This document shows, in pieces, positions 18,150-27,216 of a stretch of DNA of 64,000 nt (its first letter is position 1; each line of letters begins with the position of its first letter). Origin of the DNA: Halobacteriovorax marinus SJ. GTDB lineage: Bacteria; Bdellovibrionota; Bacteriovoracia; Bacteriovoracales; Bacteriovoracaceae. Both the position numbers and the translations under genes were made by a program. Location: contig NC_016620.1 of assembly GCF_000210915.2 (NCBI RefSeq), positions 2,542,001 through 2,606,000 on the forward strand. The letters are read 5' to 3'. The notes beneath the pieces were generated by a model, which saw nothing but the letters and a program-made list of their open reading frames with translations, was not told where the DNA came from and did not search any database.

Positions 18150-19367
18150 ATGGCAACTAAAGTAAAGAAACATAAATTACCAAGGGTAAAACTTCACCCT
18201 GCAACTCTTAAACACGCAAAGAAGGGACACCCTTGGGTTACAGAAGACTCATACACTAAAGAATTCCCGAGAAAACAAAATCTTCTCATTGGGAAGAATC
18301 CTAAAGGTGATGAAAAACTCTTTCTGTTACACGACCCTACTCACAAGAAAGTAAAAGCAAGAATTTGGGAAATCGGAACTGAACTTCCAGAGTCTCCAAA
18401 TGGTTTTCTAAGATCTTTTAATCATAGATTAGAAGAGTCGTTCTTAAAGAGAGTATCTGCTAGAGAGAAGTACCAAAGAGATAATTTCTATCTCTGCTTT
18501 GCAGAGGCCGATGGAATACCTGGATTAATGATTCAAAAATTTGGAAATGTAGCACTAATACAGATATATAGTGATTTCTGGTTCTTCTTTAAGAATGATA
18601 TCAGACGAATTGTTAAGGCCCACTGCGCCTCTCACTTCCCAGAGGTTGATAAATTTATTTTTCAACAGAGAAAAACTTCAGACGCTGTTAACTTTGAAAA
18701 CCTTGAAAAGAAATTAACAGAAATTACAATTCAAGAATTTGGTATTAACTATCATTTACGTTTTGATTATAGGTATGACATCGGTATCTATAGCGATATG
18801 TCTGCCATTAGAAAGAAACTTACTAATGAATTTAGAAATGCAAAATCTGTTCTAAACTTATATTCATATACTGGAGCCTTTAGTCTCTTCGCTCTCTCTA
18901 AAGGAGCAACAGATGTTCACAGTGTGGATCTTTCAAAAGATTATATCACTTGGCTAGAGAAAAATATTGAACTCAACCCACAGCTAAACTCTTCACATCA
19001 TGAAAGTAAAATTACTTCTGTTGAAAAAGCCCTTAAGAGCTACGCGGATGAAGGAAAGAAGTTTGACCTTATCATTTGTGACCCTCCAAGCTTTTCAAGT
19101 GATGGAAGAAAGAGTCAAAGTGCACTAAAGAGTTATGACAAACTTATTCCTATGATTGAGAGTTGCTTATCTGATGAGGGTAAGGCAGTCGTATTCTTAA
19201 ATACACATCATATTCTAAGAAAGAAATTTAATGAGAGAATCGAACAGCTTGCGAGTAAGAGTGGTATGCGTGTGGCAAAAGCTCTTAGAATGGAAGAAGA
19301 CTGTGTCACACTAAGTGGTTTTCCTGAAGGGGATTATCTTAAAGGACTACTTCTCTCTAGAAAGTAA
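18150..19367 (+). CDS. rlmI: 23S rRNA (cytosine) methyltransferase, RlmI family
   Basis: 405 residues: N-terminal PUA-like region (RVKLHPATLKHAKKGHPWV), a middle domain with FAEADGIPGLMIQKFG, and a SAM-dependent methyltransferase domain with LNLYSYTGAFSLFAL (motif I) and the catalytic DPPSFS. This domain order and these motifs are those of RlmI/RlmK-type rRNA m5C methyltransferases. Whether it modifies the same base as E. coli RlmI cannot be read from sequence. Confidence 0.85.
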   Translation: MATKVKKHKLPRVKLHPATLKHAKKGHPWVTEDSYTKEFPRKQNLLIGKNPKGDEKLFLLHDPTHKKVKARIWEIGTELPESPNGFLRSFNHRLEESFLKRVSAREKYQRDNFYLCFAEADGIPGLMIQKFGNVALIQIYSDFWFFFKNDIRRIVKAHCASHFPEVDKFIFQQRKTSDAVNFENLEKKLTEITIQEFGINYHLRFDYRYDIGIYSDMSAIRKKLTNEFRNAKSVLNLYSYTGAFSLFALSKGATDVHSVDLSKDYITWLEKNIELNPQLNSSHHESKITSVEKALKSYADEGKKFDLIICDPPSFSSDGRKSQSALKSYDKLIPMIESCLSDEGKAVVFLNTHHILRKKFNERIEQLASKSGMRVAKALRMEEDCVTLSGFPEGDYLKGLLLSRK

Positions 19368-19388
19368 TGTAAAGCTCAGAGTTAAACC

Positions 19389-19418
19389 TTTTCAATACTA
19401 TTTTTTTTCTTCTATAAT
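19389..19418 (+). promoter_or_regulatory. Sigma-70-type promoter for the barrel gene
   Basis: Consensus -10 TATAAT at 19413-19418 with a weak -35 (TTTTCA, 19389-19394, spacer 18). It lies 27 nt upstream of the ATG at 19445. Confidence 0.5.
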
Positions 19419-19444
19419 TAGTGAAAAGTTAAAATGGAGAAAAA

Positions 19445-20536
19445 ATGAAAAAACTATCTTTAATTAGTCTCTTTGTACTACTTCAAGGTGCAAATGCTGA
19501 AGTTATCATTCCTGACCTTAGACCAGGAAGCTATGAGCTATCCCAAGGCCTCTCTTCCCTATCTTGGACAGATAGAAATGCCTTTAGAGTAAGTACTCAA
19601 GGGGATAAGAATAAGAATAGAGATAATAATGGCACTCTAAATTCTGATACATATACAAGCTATCAGGAAGGTAATTTATTTTACTCGACGGAGAGCTTTA
19701 ATTTAGAGATAGGACTAGGTATTTACGATAGTGACCATGAAGCCTATGGCTCACTCTCTGACTATGACACTGACTTCTTAGCTTTCTCAGTTCACGCGGC
19801 CAAGAAGTTTAATAATTTTACACTTGCTGCAGGAATTGAAAAATCCGACGAAGATCTTCACAATACTCACTCAAGTGCAAATGAACAACATCGTGAACTT
19901 TCTTACTCAATTGCGGGAAGTTATAATTTCAACAAAAACTACTATGTAGGCGCACAGATTTCAAAGACAACAAGAAAGAATGAACTACACGCCTCAAATA
20001 TTACATTAGAAACAGAGCTAGATTTCTACAATTACACTCTAGGTATTGGACATGTTTCTGATGACAAGAATCTAACTTCGGAATTATACCTAACAAAAGA
20101 AACTGATGATAAGACGGACACTGACTCTAAGGGAAGCTCTCTTGAAATTGGTTCAAATATTTTCTACCAAGTGAATAGATTCTTAGTAGATACTGCTATC
20201 TCTCATACAAGTGGAAAGAGTTATGATAAGAAAACTGAATCAAAGTTTTTCTTCCTAGAGCTAAACCCAGAATATGCTTTTAGTAATTATAACTTCTTCG
20301 CCGGTGTTATTGCGAATTTTGGAAAAGGCTCAAGTGAGAACACGACAAGTAACACAAATAATTTAGATGTTAAAACTAGAGAATACGGGGGTGAAATTGG
20401 TTATAGATCAGAGACATTTGAATCTACCTTGACTATGACTTCAGTAAAATCTGAAAACACTTATGATAATTCTCCTAGCTCTAATAATACAGATAGAGAA
20501 CATATTTCAAAACTTGATGTTATCATTAAATTCTAA
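19445..20536 (+). CDS. Predicted outer membrane beta-barrel protein (porin-like)
   Basis: 363 residues with a short signal peptide (MKKLSLISLFVLLQGANA). The mature chain is made of alternating strands rich in Tyr, Asn, Ser and Thr (FNLEIGLGIYDS, FTLAAGIEKSDE, YYVGAQISK, YNFFAGVIANFG) and ends KLDVIIKF with a C-terminal Phe, as barrels inserted by BAM do. GGAG precedes the ATG. It has its own promoter and a bidirectional terminator, so it is monocistronic. Family not recognised. Confidence 0.75.
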   Translation: MKKLSLISLFVLLQGANAEVIIPDLRPGSYELSQGLSSLSWTDRNAFRVSTQGDKNKNRDNNGTLNSDTYTSYQEGNLFYSTESFNLEIGLGIYDSDHEAYGSLSDYDTDFLAFSVHAAKKFNNFTLAAGIEKSDEDLHNTHSSANEQHRELSYSIAGSYNFNKNYYVGAQISKTTRKNELHASNITLETELDFYNYTLGIGHVSDDKNLTSELYLTKETDDKTDTDSKGSSLEIGSNIFYQVNRFLVDTAISHTSGKSYDKKTESKFFFLELNPEYAFSNYNFFAGVIANFGKGSSENTTSNTNNLDVKTREYGGEIGYRSETFESTLTMTSVKSENTYDNSPSSNNTDREHISKLDVIIKF

Positions 20537-20541
20537 ATCAT

Positions 20542-20572
20542 AAAAAAAGGAGCTATATCAGCTCCTTTTTTT
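20542..20572. terminator. Bidirectional intrinsic terminator
   Basis: A7-GGAGCT (20542-20554), loop ATATC, AGCTCC-T7 (20560-20572). The arms carry A7 and T7, so it works in both directions for the convergent genes ending at 20536 and 20571. Confidence 0.9.
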
Positions 20573-20876
20573 ATCTACAAGTTACATTACCAAATGCGCC
20601 TACTAGTGGATCCATATAAGGATTATTTGCGTACACAAAGCCTCTCATACATTGACCAGGAAGTAGTACCTTAGTCTGAACCCCGTTAAAAGAATATCCA
20701 TAACTAGTTCTTCCCTGCACATTCAATGTACATGTAAGTGGTCTGTATCCAGCAAAGTTACAGGCTTCACATTGAGCCTGAGCTCCGCTAACTAAGAAAC
20801 AATTTGCAGCTGCTGTGTAATATGCATTTGAAGACACGCTCACAAGTGCTAACACTGCGATTAAGAATGCTCTCAT
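20571..20876 (-). CDS. Small secreted Cys-rich protein
   Basis: 101 residues from ATG 20876, which has AAGGGG 5 nt upstream (an ATG at 20900 has none). Signal peptide MRAFLIAVLALVSVSSNA, then about 83 residues with six Cys (NC, QC, EAC, TC, QC, TC), enough for three disulfides, so a compact exported fold is likely. Monocistronic and ends at a bidirectional terminator. No family recognised. Confidence 0.65.
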   Translation of the reverse strand: MRAFLIAVLALVSVSSNAYYTAAANCFLVSGAQAQCEACNFAGYRPLTCTLNVQGRTSYGYSFNGVQTKVLLPGQCMRGFVYANNPYMDPLVGAFGNVTCR

Positions 20877-21005
20877 AATTTCCCCTTTTCTTTTGGTCAT
20901 ATCAAAGAGGGGGCAATACCGTCAAAGAGGATGTAAATGAAGGTAATTTTTTTAGGATTAATCCCCCTCAAAGAGAGCTGAGGGGGTAAGAGTGTAGAAT
21001 CTTAA

Positions 21006-21377
21006 TTATTCGCAAAGAATATGCGCTTCAATTGACTCAATATCAGTCCACTTAATAGTTGGATTTGAACCAGCATACTTAGCACTTTTTACAACAACTT
21101 TTGCAGTATTTGGGTGATAGTCATATGTGTAAGTTGCTGAAAAAGTTGTCGTATAGTAGTAATCAACTACACCTTGATCAACACGATCAACAACAACCTC
21201 AGTGTTTAGTTCTCTTAATCCGTAAGCATTAATGCACTTGTAGTCTTCTAGAAGTACAGCTGCAATCTCTTTTTTAAGAGCTGGGTGTAGCTTTGATTCT
21301 GCACTATAAATTGATTCAACAGTGTTAGCACTTACTGATACGCAAGATAAGAATAGTAATGTCATTAGTGATTTCAT
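21006..21377 (-). CDS. Small secreted protein, unknown
   Basis: 123 residues from ATG 21377; GGAGA 6 nt upstream fixes this start. Signal peptide ends around VSVSAN. Two Cys in the mature part (YKCINAYG and the penultimate residue) may form a disulfide. The middle is strand-like (TTTFSATYTYDYH). Lies just upstream of the terminator of nothing else; it stands alone between the nuo cluster and the Cys-rich gene, all on the minus strand. No family recognised. Confidence 0.6.
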   Translation of the reverse strand: MKSLMTLLFLSCVSVSANTVESIYSAESKLHPALKKEIAAVLLEDYKCINAYGLRELNTEVVVDRVDQGVVDYYYTTTFSATYTYDYHPNTAKVVVKSAKYAGSNPTIKWTDIESIEAHILCE

Positions 21378-21493
21378 AAAGTCTCCAAAGTTATGTTTTA
21401 TTAATTGAAGCTTAAGTATCACCGTAGAAATGTGAAATACAGTTATGGTTTTGTTAGGAATCGTTTGGAAAATTTAATGAAGAAAGTTTGCAC

Positions 21494-21518
21494 AAAAAAG
21501 GCCTTCAAACGAAGGCCT
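21494..21518 (-). terminator. Terminator of the nuo cluster
   Basis: On the minus strand AGGCCTTC, loop GTTT, GAAGGCCT, then TTTTT. It lies about 10 nt after the nuoI stop codon. Confidence 0.9.
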
Positions 21519-21528
21519 ATACTTTTAA

Positions 21529-22053
21529 TTACTTAACGATTCTATCACGCCAAGCTCTAATATCAGGAGCAAGGTAGTCATACTTCATTGAATCAAGCGT
21601 ATATTGAGCAAACTCATAGTCAGTTGTGTGTGTTAGACATTCAGTAGGACAAACAGTCGTACAAAGTCCACAGTAACAACAAAGGGCCGTATCAATAGTG
21701 TATTGATGTAAATCTAATCTAATTGGATTTCCATTAGAGGCCTTTAACTTTGGAGCGTCCTTGTCTCTCTTAGTTGCTGTAATATAAATACAGTCAACAG
21801 GACAAGCAACTGCACATTGGTAACAACTAATGCAGTTTTCAGCGTCATTAAATAAACGAGATCTTGAATTCTCAGGAAGAATTTCTCTTACCTCTGGGTA
21901 CTCAATAGTTACAGGCTTAACCCCGTAAACATACTTAAGTGTAATCCCCATTCCCTTACTAACAGTTTTTACTGCACGGAAGATATTTAATAACCATTTT
22001 TTAAAAGTTAACTCTTCTGGTTGTCTAGTTGTCGTAAGTGTTGTCGTATTCAT
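21529..22053 (-). CDS. nuoI: NADH-quinone oxidoreductase subunit I
   Basis: Complex I subunit carrying iron-sulfur clusters N6a and N6b. 174 residues. Two 4Fe-4S motifs: CISCYQCAVACPVDC (about 73-87) and CCYCGLCTTVCPTEC (about 110-130 region). The N-terminal amphipathic part (FKKWLLNIFRAVKTVSKGM) is typical of the subunit. ATG overlaps the nuoD stop by 4 nt. Last gene of the cluster, followed by a terminator. Confidence 0.93.
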   Translation of the reverse strand: MNTTTLTTTRQPEELTFKKWLLNIFRAVKTVSKGMGITLKYVYGVKPVTIEYPEVREILPENSRSRLFNDAENCISCYQCAVACPVDCIYITATKRDKDAPKLKASNGNPIRLDLHQYTIDTALCCYCGLCTTVCPTECLTHTTDYEFAQYTLDSMKYDYLAPDIRAWRDRIVK

Positions 22054-23183
22054 CGGTCAACCTCTCCAAGTACAATATCAATAGAACCAATTGAAGCTAC
22101 AAAGTCTGCTATCATCTGACCTGGGGCCATATCTGGTAACATTGAAACGTGTGTAAAACATGATGACTTAACTTTAACTCTATAAGGGTTCTTAGTTCCA
22201 TCAGCTACAATGTGGTAACCAAGTTCACCTCTTGGGCACTCAGTTCTCATGTAAATTTCACCTTTAGGAACTTTTAGGACTTTAGGAACTTTCCCCATAA
22301 TAGGTCCTTCCTCAATTCCTTCAAGACACTGGCGAACAATTTTAATTGATTCGAAGATCTCCATGATTCTTACATAGTAACGATCCCAGCAGTCACCGAC
22401 TTGTCCTTTAAGACCTTCACCAACAACTGTATCAAAATCAAAGTCTTCATAGATTGAGTATGGTCTCTTCTTTCTTAGATCCCAATCAATTCCAGAACCT
22501 CTAAGTACAGGTCCAGTCGCTCCGTAATCGTATGCCATCTCTTTTGAAACAACACCTACGTTGGCTGTTCTTCCAATGAAGATTGAGTTCTCACCAACTA
22601 GGTTGTGGTATTTCTTTACGTTCTCTTCTAACTCAACTAAGAAGTTTTCAATTCTCTTAAGTTGGTCATCACTGATGTCGTTCCAAACTCCACCAATCCA
22701 AACATAATTATAAAGAAGTCTAGCTCCTGAAAGCTCTTCAAAAATTCTTAAGATAAATTCTCTATCTTGGAATGCATATAGAAATGGAGAGAAAGCTCCA
22801 AGGTCAATGGCATAAGTTCCAAAGAACATTAAGTGAGATGCAATTCTTTGAAGCTCTGCAACCATAACTCTTATATATTCAGCTCTCTTAGGAACCTCAG
22901 TTCCTAGCATTTTCTCAATGGCCAAACAGTAACCATGCTCCATGTTCATAGCAGCAAGGTAGTCCATTCTATCAGTGTAAGGAATAACCCCTCTATAATC
23001 TAGAAATTCAGAGTGCTTCTCTTTACATCTGTGTAGATAACCTAAGTGAGGAATTGCCTCAGCTACTGTTTCAGAATCTGTTTTAATCTCTACTCTAAGA
23101 ACCCCGTGAGTAGCAGGGTGCTGAGGACCCATATTAAGAGTCAAAAGATCAGTGTGAAGTTTTTCTTGATTAGAAATATCCAT
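22050..23183 (-). CDS. nuoD: NADH-quinone oxidoreductase subunit D
   Basis: 49-kDa subunit forming the quinone site with NuoB. 377 residues from ATG 23183 (MDISNQEK), one base after the nuoC stop; an upstream in-frame extension into nuoC is Arg-rich and clearly not NuoD. Motifs: LNMGPQHPATHGVLRV at the N-terminus, HLGYLHRCKEK, and the C-terminal ECPRGELGYHIVADG and DIVLGEVDR. Normal length for a stand-alone NuoD. Confidence 0.95.
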   Translation of the reverse strand: MDISNQEKLHTDLLTLNMGPQHPATHGVLRVEIKTDSETVAEAIPHLGYLHRCKEKHSEFLDYRGVIPYTDRMDYLAAMNMEHGYCLAIEKMLGTEVPKRAEYIRVMVAELQRIASHLMFFGTYAIDLGAFSPFLYAFQDREFILRIFEELSGARLLYNYVWIGGVWNDISDDQLKRIENFLVELEENVKKYHNLVGENSIFIGRTANVGVVSKEMAYDYGATGPVLRGSGIDWDLRKKRPYSIYEDFDFDTVVGEGLKGQVGDCWDRYYVRIMEIFESIKIVRQCLEGIEEGPIMGKVPKVLKVPKGEIYMRTECPRGELGYHIVADGTKNPYRVKVKSSCFTHVSMLPDMAPGQMIADFVASIGSIDIVLGEVDR

Positions 23184-23184
23184 C

Positions 23185-23889
23185 TTACTCTTCTCCCTTC
23201 TCTTGCGAAGACTTCTCAGCATCGGCCTTTGCTTTCTTAGCGGCCTTAATCTGTGCAACTCTATCTTTTGCTTTATTTGCTAAGTCTTGATCAATCCAAA
23301 CGTGCTCATCAACCCATGAACCAGAAACCTGTGTTGGATCTTCGTGATCAATTCTCATTTTTGCAAAGAATTCAATATCGGCTTTGTTAATCTTGTCTTC
23401 AGGATTAACAACCATATCCATATACTTTTCTTGAACGACATAGTCTTTTCTTAGAGGGAAACCTTCCCAGTCATCTGGACAAAGGATTCTTCTAAAGTCT
23501 GGATGATTTTCAAAAACAACACCAAGCATGTCGTAAGTTTCACGCTCTTGAAAGTTAGCAGATTTCCAAATATCACAAACGCTCTCTAGCTTTGGAAGAT
23601 TCTCTCCCTCACCTCTAGCAACTCTTGTCTTAAGGATTAGCTCTGTATTCTCAATGAAACTTGCTAAGATATAATTCACTTCAATTTGGTTTTCTTCTGG
23701 GTAATCAACACCAGAGATAACTTGAAGAACATTCATTTTAAATTTGTCACTTCCCTTAAGGGCCTGGCAAACTTGCTTTATGTAAGTAGGCTCAACTGTA
23801 ACTGCACTATCACCAACTTCAGCGATATTTGCGACAGCATTACAACCTGAAACTTCCGCATTTAAAAACTCTACAACTTCACTATGCAT
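23185..23889 (-). CDS. nuoC: NADH-quinone oxidoreductase subunit C
   Basis: 30-kDa subunit. 234 residues, slightly long because of a charged C-terminal tail ([14 protein letters not shown]). Family signature around [16 protein letters not shown]-type region is present as [17 protein letters not shown], then [26 protein letters not shown], the Complex1_30kDa signature. Overlaps nuoB by 8 nt. NuoC is separate from NuoD here, not fused as in E. coli. Confidence 0.93.
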   Translation of the reverse strand: MHSEVVEFLNAEVSGCNAVANIAEVGDSAVTVEPTYIKQVCQALKGSDKFKMNVLQVISGVDYPEENQIEVNYILASFIENTELILKTRVARGEGENLPKLESVCDIWKSANFQERETYDMLGVVFENHPDFRRILCPDDWEGFPLRKDYVVQEKYMDMVVNPEDKINKADIEFFAKMRIDHEDPTQVSGSWVDEHVWIDQDLANKAKDRVAQIKAAKKAKADAEKSSQEKGEE

Positions 23890-24364
23890 GCTTCACCCAC
23901 TTATCTCTAAGAAGTCTTTCGTTAGCAATTTTCTTTTGTAGTGTCATTAGACCTTCAATAAGAGCTTCTGGTCTAGGAGGACAACCTGGTACATAAACGT
24001 CTACAGGAACAATCTCATCTACACCTTTAAGAACGTGGTATCCGTGTTGCCAATAAGGTCCTCCCTTATTTGCACATGAACCCATTGAGATAACATACTT
24101 TGGTTCTGCCATTTGCTCATAAAGAGTCTTAATTCTTGGTGCCATTTTAAGTGTTACAGTTCCTGCAACAATCATTAAATCGGCTCTTCTTGGTGTGGCC
24201 ATAAATGCCCCACAACCAAATCTTTCCAAGTCATACTTTGAAGCACCTGTTGCCATCATTTCGATTGCACAACAAGCTAAACCAAATGTCATTGGCCAAA
24301 GAGAATTCTTACGACCCCAATTAAAGAAGTCATCCAACTTCATCAAAACGACGCTGTCTTGCAT
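23882..24364 (-). CDS. nuoB: NADH-quinone oxidoreductase subunit B
   Basis: Carries cluster N2, the last electron carrier before quinone. 160 residues from ATG 24364 (MQDSVVLM), with AAGGA upstream; a TTG at 24388 is the alternative. The cluster Cys are present: [19 protein letters not shown], and VPGCPPRPE. The gene starts the cluster nuoB-C-D-I; nuoA is not upstream, where a secreted zincin lies instead. Confidence 0.94.
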   Translation of the reverse strand: MQDSVVLMKLDDFFNWGRKNSLWPMTFGLACCAIEMMATGASKYDLERFGCGAFMATPRRADLMIVAGTVTLKMAPRIKTLYEQMAEPKYVISMGSCANKGGPYWQHGYHVLKGVDEIVPVDVYVPGCPPRPEALIEGLMTLQKKIANERLLRDKWVKHA

Positions 24365-24476
24365 TAGCGTTTTCCTTTCTTTATTCAATTTTAGATTTTT
24401 GAAATTATCCCATAATTTTTACCTTTCGCACAGGTTTTAGTCAATGTAAGGGCGTGAAAAAATACCGATTTAGTCA

Positions 24477-24513
24477 GACAAATGCTGTGCAACAAGTAAC
24501 GACATCATTTGTC
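24477..24513. other. Inverted repeat between zincin gene and nuoB
   Basis: GACAAATG (24477-24484) and CATTTGTC (24506-24513) are a perfect 8-bp inverted repeat with a 21-nt loop. It lies upstream of nuoB and 11 nt after the zincin stop. No U-run follows. It may be an operator for nuo or chance; a TTGACA-like hexamer on the minus strand overlaps one arm, without a convincing -10. Confidence 0.25.
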
Positions 24514-24523
24514 AAAATAAGAT

Positions 24524-25492
24524 TTAAGGACGAAACTGAGAACAACGCGTCTTGTAAGAAGCGTAGAGATTCTTAAACTTTCCAAAGCTCAAAGAGGCCG
24601 GAGAACGAGAACTGGTGCCCATTCCCTCTCTCATCATAACGAGTCGGTTGTAATCATTTTCACAGGCCTTCCCCATTATGGTTGTAAACTCACTTAATGC
24701 GGCGACAGGATATGGGAGACCGTAGGCAGATGAGATATAGAGAGCCTCTCCCTTACCTAATTTAGGAAACTTTGACTTCTCCCAACCATATTTATTGATA
24801 ATTTCTTCAAAATTTTCAGAGTACTCTCCAACATCATAAAAGCGAGCAACGCCTAGAGACTTTGAAAAATTTCCCGTTTGTGGGTCGACAACATTCTTAC
24901 AATTAGAGCTAGTCTTAAAGTTACTAGGCCTCAACTCTTTTAGTACTCGACACTCAATTAAGTAAGCATCTACTTCGCCGCCTCTTCCCTCAATAACTGA
25001 GCTTACAAATTGATCCACTGTGAACTTTGTCACATAAGGATTAAATGGCTCACGATATGAGTAATGCGTTAGTTCGTGGGCAAGATCTAGAACCGCATCC
25101 TGAAAAGAGAGACCTTTATTTAAATATACTTTAGATTTAGTTTGATAATGAATTTCGCTAGGATTATCTGGTGAGAATTTTCTAATAAGAGTTGTGTCTG
25201 TAAGGGAGCTACTCCCTACATCAATCACATCTCTAAGACTTGCTCCTACACTCTTTGCCTTCTCTGTAGATCTGGCAATAATAAGTCTTCCAGTTTTTGA
25301 TGTTGCAAGAGTTTGTAAAACCTTCTCAAGAGATTTCTCTTTTCCTTCTCGAGAATTGTACCAACTCTTATCCCAATTCTCCTGCACGTCAATGTGAATC
25401 ACGCGCGCTCTTCTATTGAATGACTTTGCAGACACTGAGCTAATAAGCAGCGAAAAAGAAAATAAGATCAATGGTTTAAACAAAACACTCAT
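24524..25492 (-). CDS. Secreted zincin-type metalloprotease candidate
   Basis: 322 residues with signal peptide ending ISSVSA. HELTH at 139-143 (HExxH) and, 30 residues on, GGEVDAY with Glu173, fit a gluzincin-like zinc site. The C-terminal half has three Cys-bearing segments (IECR, SNCKN, KACEND) and no known domain. Position: last gene of the minus-strand lipoprotein run, 32 nt after the TPR lipoprotein. Could digest periplasmic or prey proteins; substrate unknown. The zinc motif is seen, activity is inferred. Confidence 0.6.
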   Translation of the reverse strand: MSVLFKPLILFSFSLLISSVSAKSFNRRARVIHIDVQENWDKSWYNSREGKEKSLEKVLQTLATSKTGRLIIARSTEKAKSVGASLRDVIDVGSSSLTDTTLIRKFSPDNPSEIHYQTKSKVYLNKGLSFQDAVLDLAHELTHYSYREPFNPYVTKFTVDQFVSSVIEGRGGEVDAYLIECRVLKELRPSNFKTSSNCKNVVDPQTGNFSKSLGVARFYDVGEYSENFEEIINKYGWEKSKFPKLGKGEALYISSAYGLPYPVAALSEFTTIMGKACENDYNRLVMMREGMGTSSRSPASLSFGKFKNLYASYKTRCSQFRP

Positions 25493-25524
25493 TGATCTAC
25501 TTTCGGAAAATTAAGGGGGCTTCT

Positions 25525-27216
25525 TTAGAAGTTTACTCTCTTTTGAATAAAGTACTTTTTCTTCTTACTTTCTACCATTACTTGACCAATTGACTTGGTA
25601 CTATTTTCTAAACCTTCCACTCTAAGTTTTAGATTGTAAGTTCCAGGAAGTAAGTTTAATTCTGTCATTCTTATAGAGGCAGGAATTGTTGCCCACTGCC
25701 TTGTATCAGCTTGCTCAGAAGCCTCTATCCCCTTACTCGACGCCACATACTGTAAAACCGCTCCACTCTTAGCGAGGAATTCATTTTGATCTTTAAGACT
25801 CTTGTATGTTGCATAGGCCGCGAGAATTGCAATAACGTGCTTAGTGGCCAGTCTCGCTCCAAGCTTAGGGTATAACCAAGCAGATTGTTCAACTACAGCT
25901 TGTTCAGCAATATCACCCATCGGATTAACTAAAGGAATTATCTTCTCTTTAACCTTAGACTTATCACTCCAAACCTCAAGAACAAAACTTCCCTTAGCAT
26001 GGTGCTCTTCAATAACTGGCAATTCAAATGAAATTGCCGCCTGTGTTGCAGCAACGTAGCCGACAACCATTCCAACATTGGCCCCAACTGGATCGTAAGT
26101 TCCGGCGGGAGGCATGAGCCCTAGAACGTCAGCAGCAAAACTACCTAAGAGCATGGCCATAGCAGGGCTTTCCTTAGTTAAGCTCTCACCAAGTCCAAAG
26201 AATTGCTTTGAAGGAATTTTAGCTGGAATAACACCCTCTTCAATAAGAATAGAAATATTTCCAGTTTCCTGAGTTTTGATTTTCTTTGTATCGATTTTAA
26301 ATGGAGCAATTTCTCTTCTCCAAGTCCTTGGTCTAAGCTTTTTACTTAGACTTAGAACCTTTTCATCTAAAAAGTTTTTAAGTTCCTTTTGATGAGTCGA
26401 CATTGAAATATAGTCTTTTACAACTTTCTCCATTCCCATCTTAGGGAACTTTTCAAAGCTTTTAACATAATCAACATTCTTCATATTAAACGCTTTATAG
26501 GCGTTATAATTTTTAATGAGAAGTATGCTTGCGTCTTTATAAAGTTGATAGGCAATTTCCCTATCTTGGGAGGTGCCAATTGTTTCATGAATTCGAGCTC
26601 CAAGTATTTTAGCAGAGAGATCATTTTTAAAGACTGGATTTCCACTTCTTTCATTCTTTAAATCTTTTAAAAAAGAATCCCATGCCAGAAGCTCGGCCCT
26701 TGCTCTAAAGAGCGATTGTCTTTTGTCATTATCACTTTGCTTCTTCCACTCGAGCTTTATCTCTCCTTTCTCGGCCAGCTTTTCATGATCAACTTCATCT
26801 TTATAAGATAGAATGAAATGATTAAGGGCTTGGTAATAGAAAAGAGTTGAGAGTTCATACTTCTCACCGTAGTAAATATCTGAACTCTCATTTGCAATAT
26901 ATGTCTTAAGTTTTTTAGAAATCCTTACAGTATATTGCTTACGTGCAAGAGTTTTCGCTTCTTCAAAGACTTCAATGGACTTCGCATATCTACCTAGTCC
27001 ATGATAAATCAGGCCTTTCTCCATAAGATAAAGAAGCTTGGACTCAGGGTTCTTTTTGAAGAACTCCGAAGCTTCAAGAGACTTCAGAGCATTAGCATAA
27101 TCCCCTTGCTTAACCATTGACCTCAACTCTCTTGAGATCTTACGGCCTCTACTGGCACAAGAGACCAGTAGAGTAATACAAAGAAAATAGAAGAGAAGTT
27201 TTTTAACTCTTACCAT
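25525..27216 (-). CDS. TPR-containing lipoprotein (COG3014-like)
   Basis: 563 residues. Lipobox LLVSC at about residues 16-20, then helical repeats suited to TPRs (ALKSLEASEFF, YLMEKGLIYHGLGRYAKSIEVFEEAK, STLFYYQALNHFIL), a middle region, a small Gly/Ala-rich hydrophobic stretch (about 350-400), and a C-terminal beta domain ending GTYNLKLRVEGLE. The order lipobox-TPR-Gly/Ala region and its partner genes recall the COG3014 family, which travels with LpoB-like and LPP20-like lipoproteins. Overlaps the LpoB-like gene by 7 nt. Function unknown. Confidence 0.65.
   Translation of the reverse strand: MVRVKKLLFYFLCITLLVSCASRGRKISRELRSMVKQGDYANALKSLEASEFFKKNPESKLLYLMEKGLIYHGLGRYAKSIEVFEEAKTLARKQYTVRISKKLKTYIANESSDIYYGEKYELSTLFYYQALNHFILSYKDEVDHEKLAEKGEIKLEWKKQSDNDKRQSLFRARAELLAWDSFLKDLKNERSGNPVFKNDLSAKILGARIHETIGTSQDREIAYQLYKDASILLIKNYNAYKAFNMKNVDYVKSFEKFPKMGMEKVVKDYISMSTHQKELKNFLDEKVLSLSKKLRPRTWRREIAPFKIDTKKIKTQETGNISILIEEGVIPAKIPSKQFFGLGESLTKESPAMAMLLGSFAADVLGLMPPAGTYDPVGANVGMVVGYVAATQAAISFELPVIEEHHAKGSFVLEVWSDKSKVKEKIIPLVNPMGDIAEQAVVEQSAWLYPKLGARLATKHVIAILAAYATYKSLKDQNEFLAKSGAVLQYVASSKGIEASEQADTRQWATIPASIRMTELNLLPGTYNLKLRVEGLENSTKSIGQVMVESKKKKYFIQKRVNF

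Noticed and set aside
23184-23258. Arg-rich N-terminal extension of NuoD
   Set aside because: It lies in nuoC in another frame and is absent from NuoD proteins; ATG 23183 gives the normal start.
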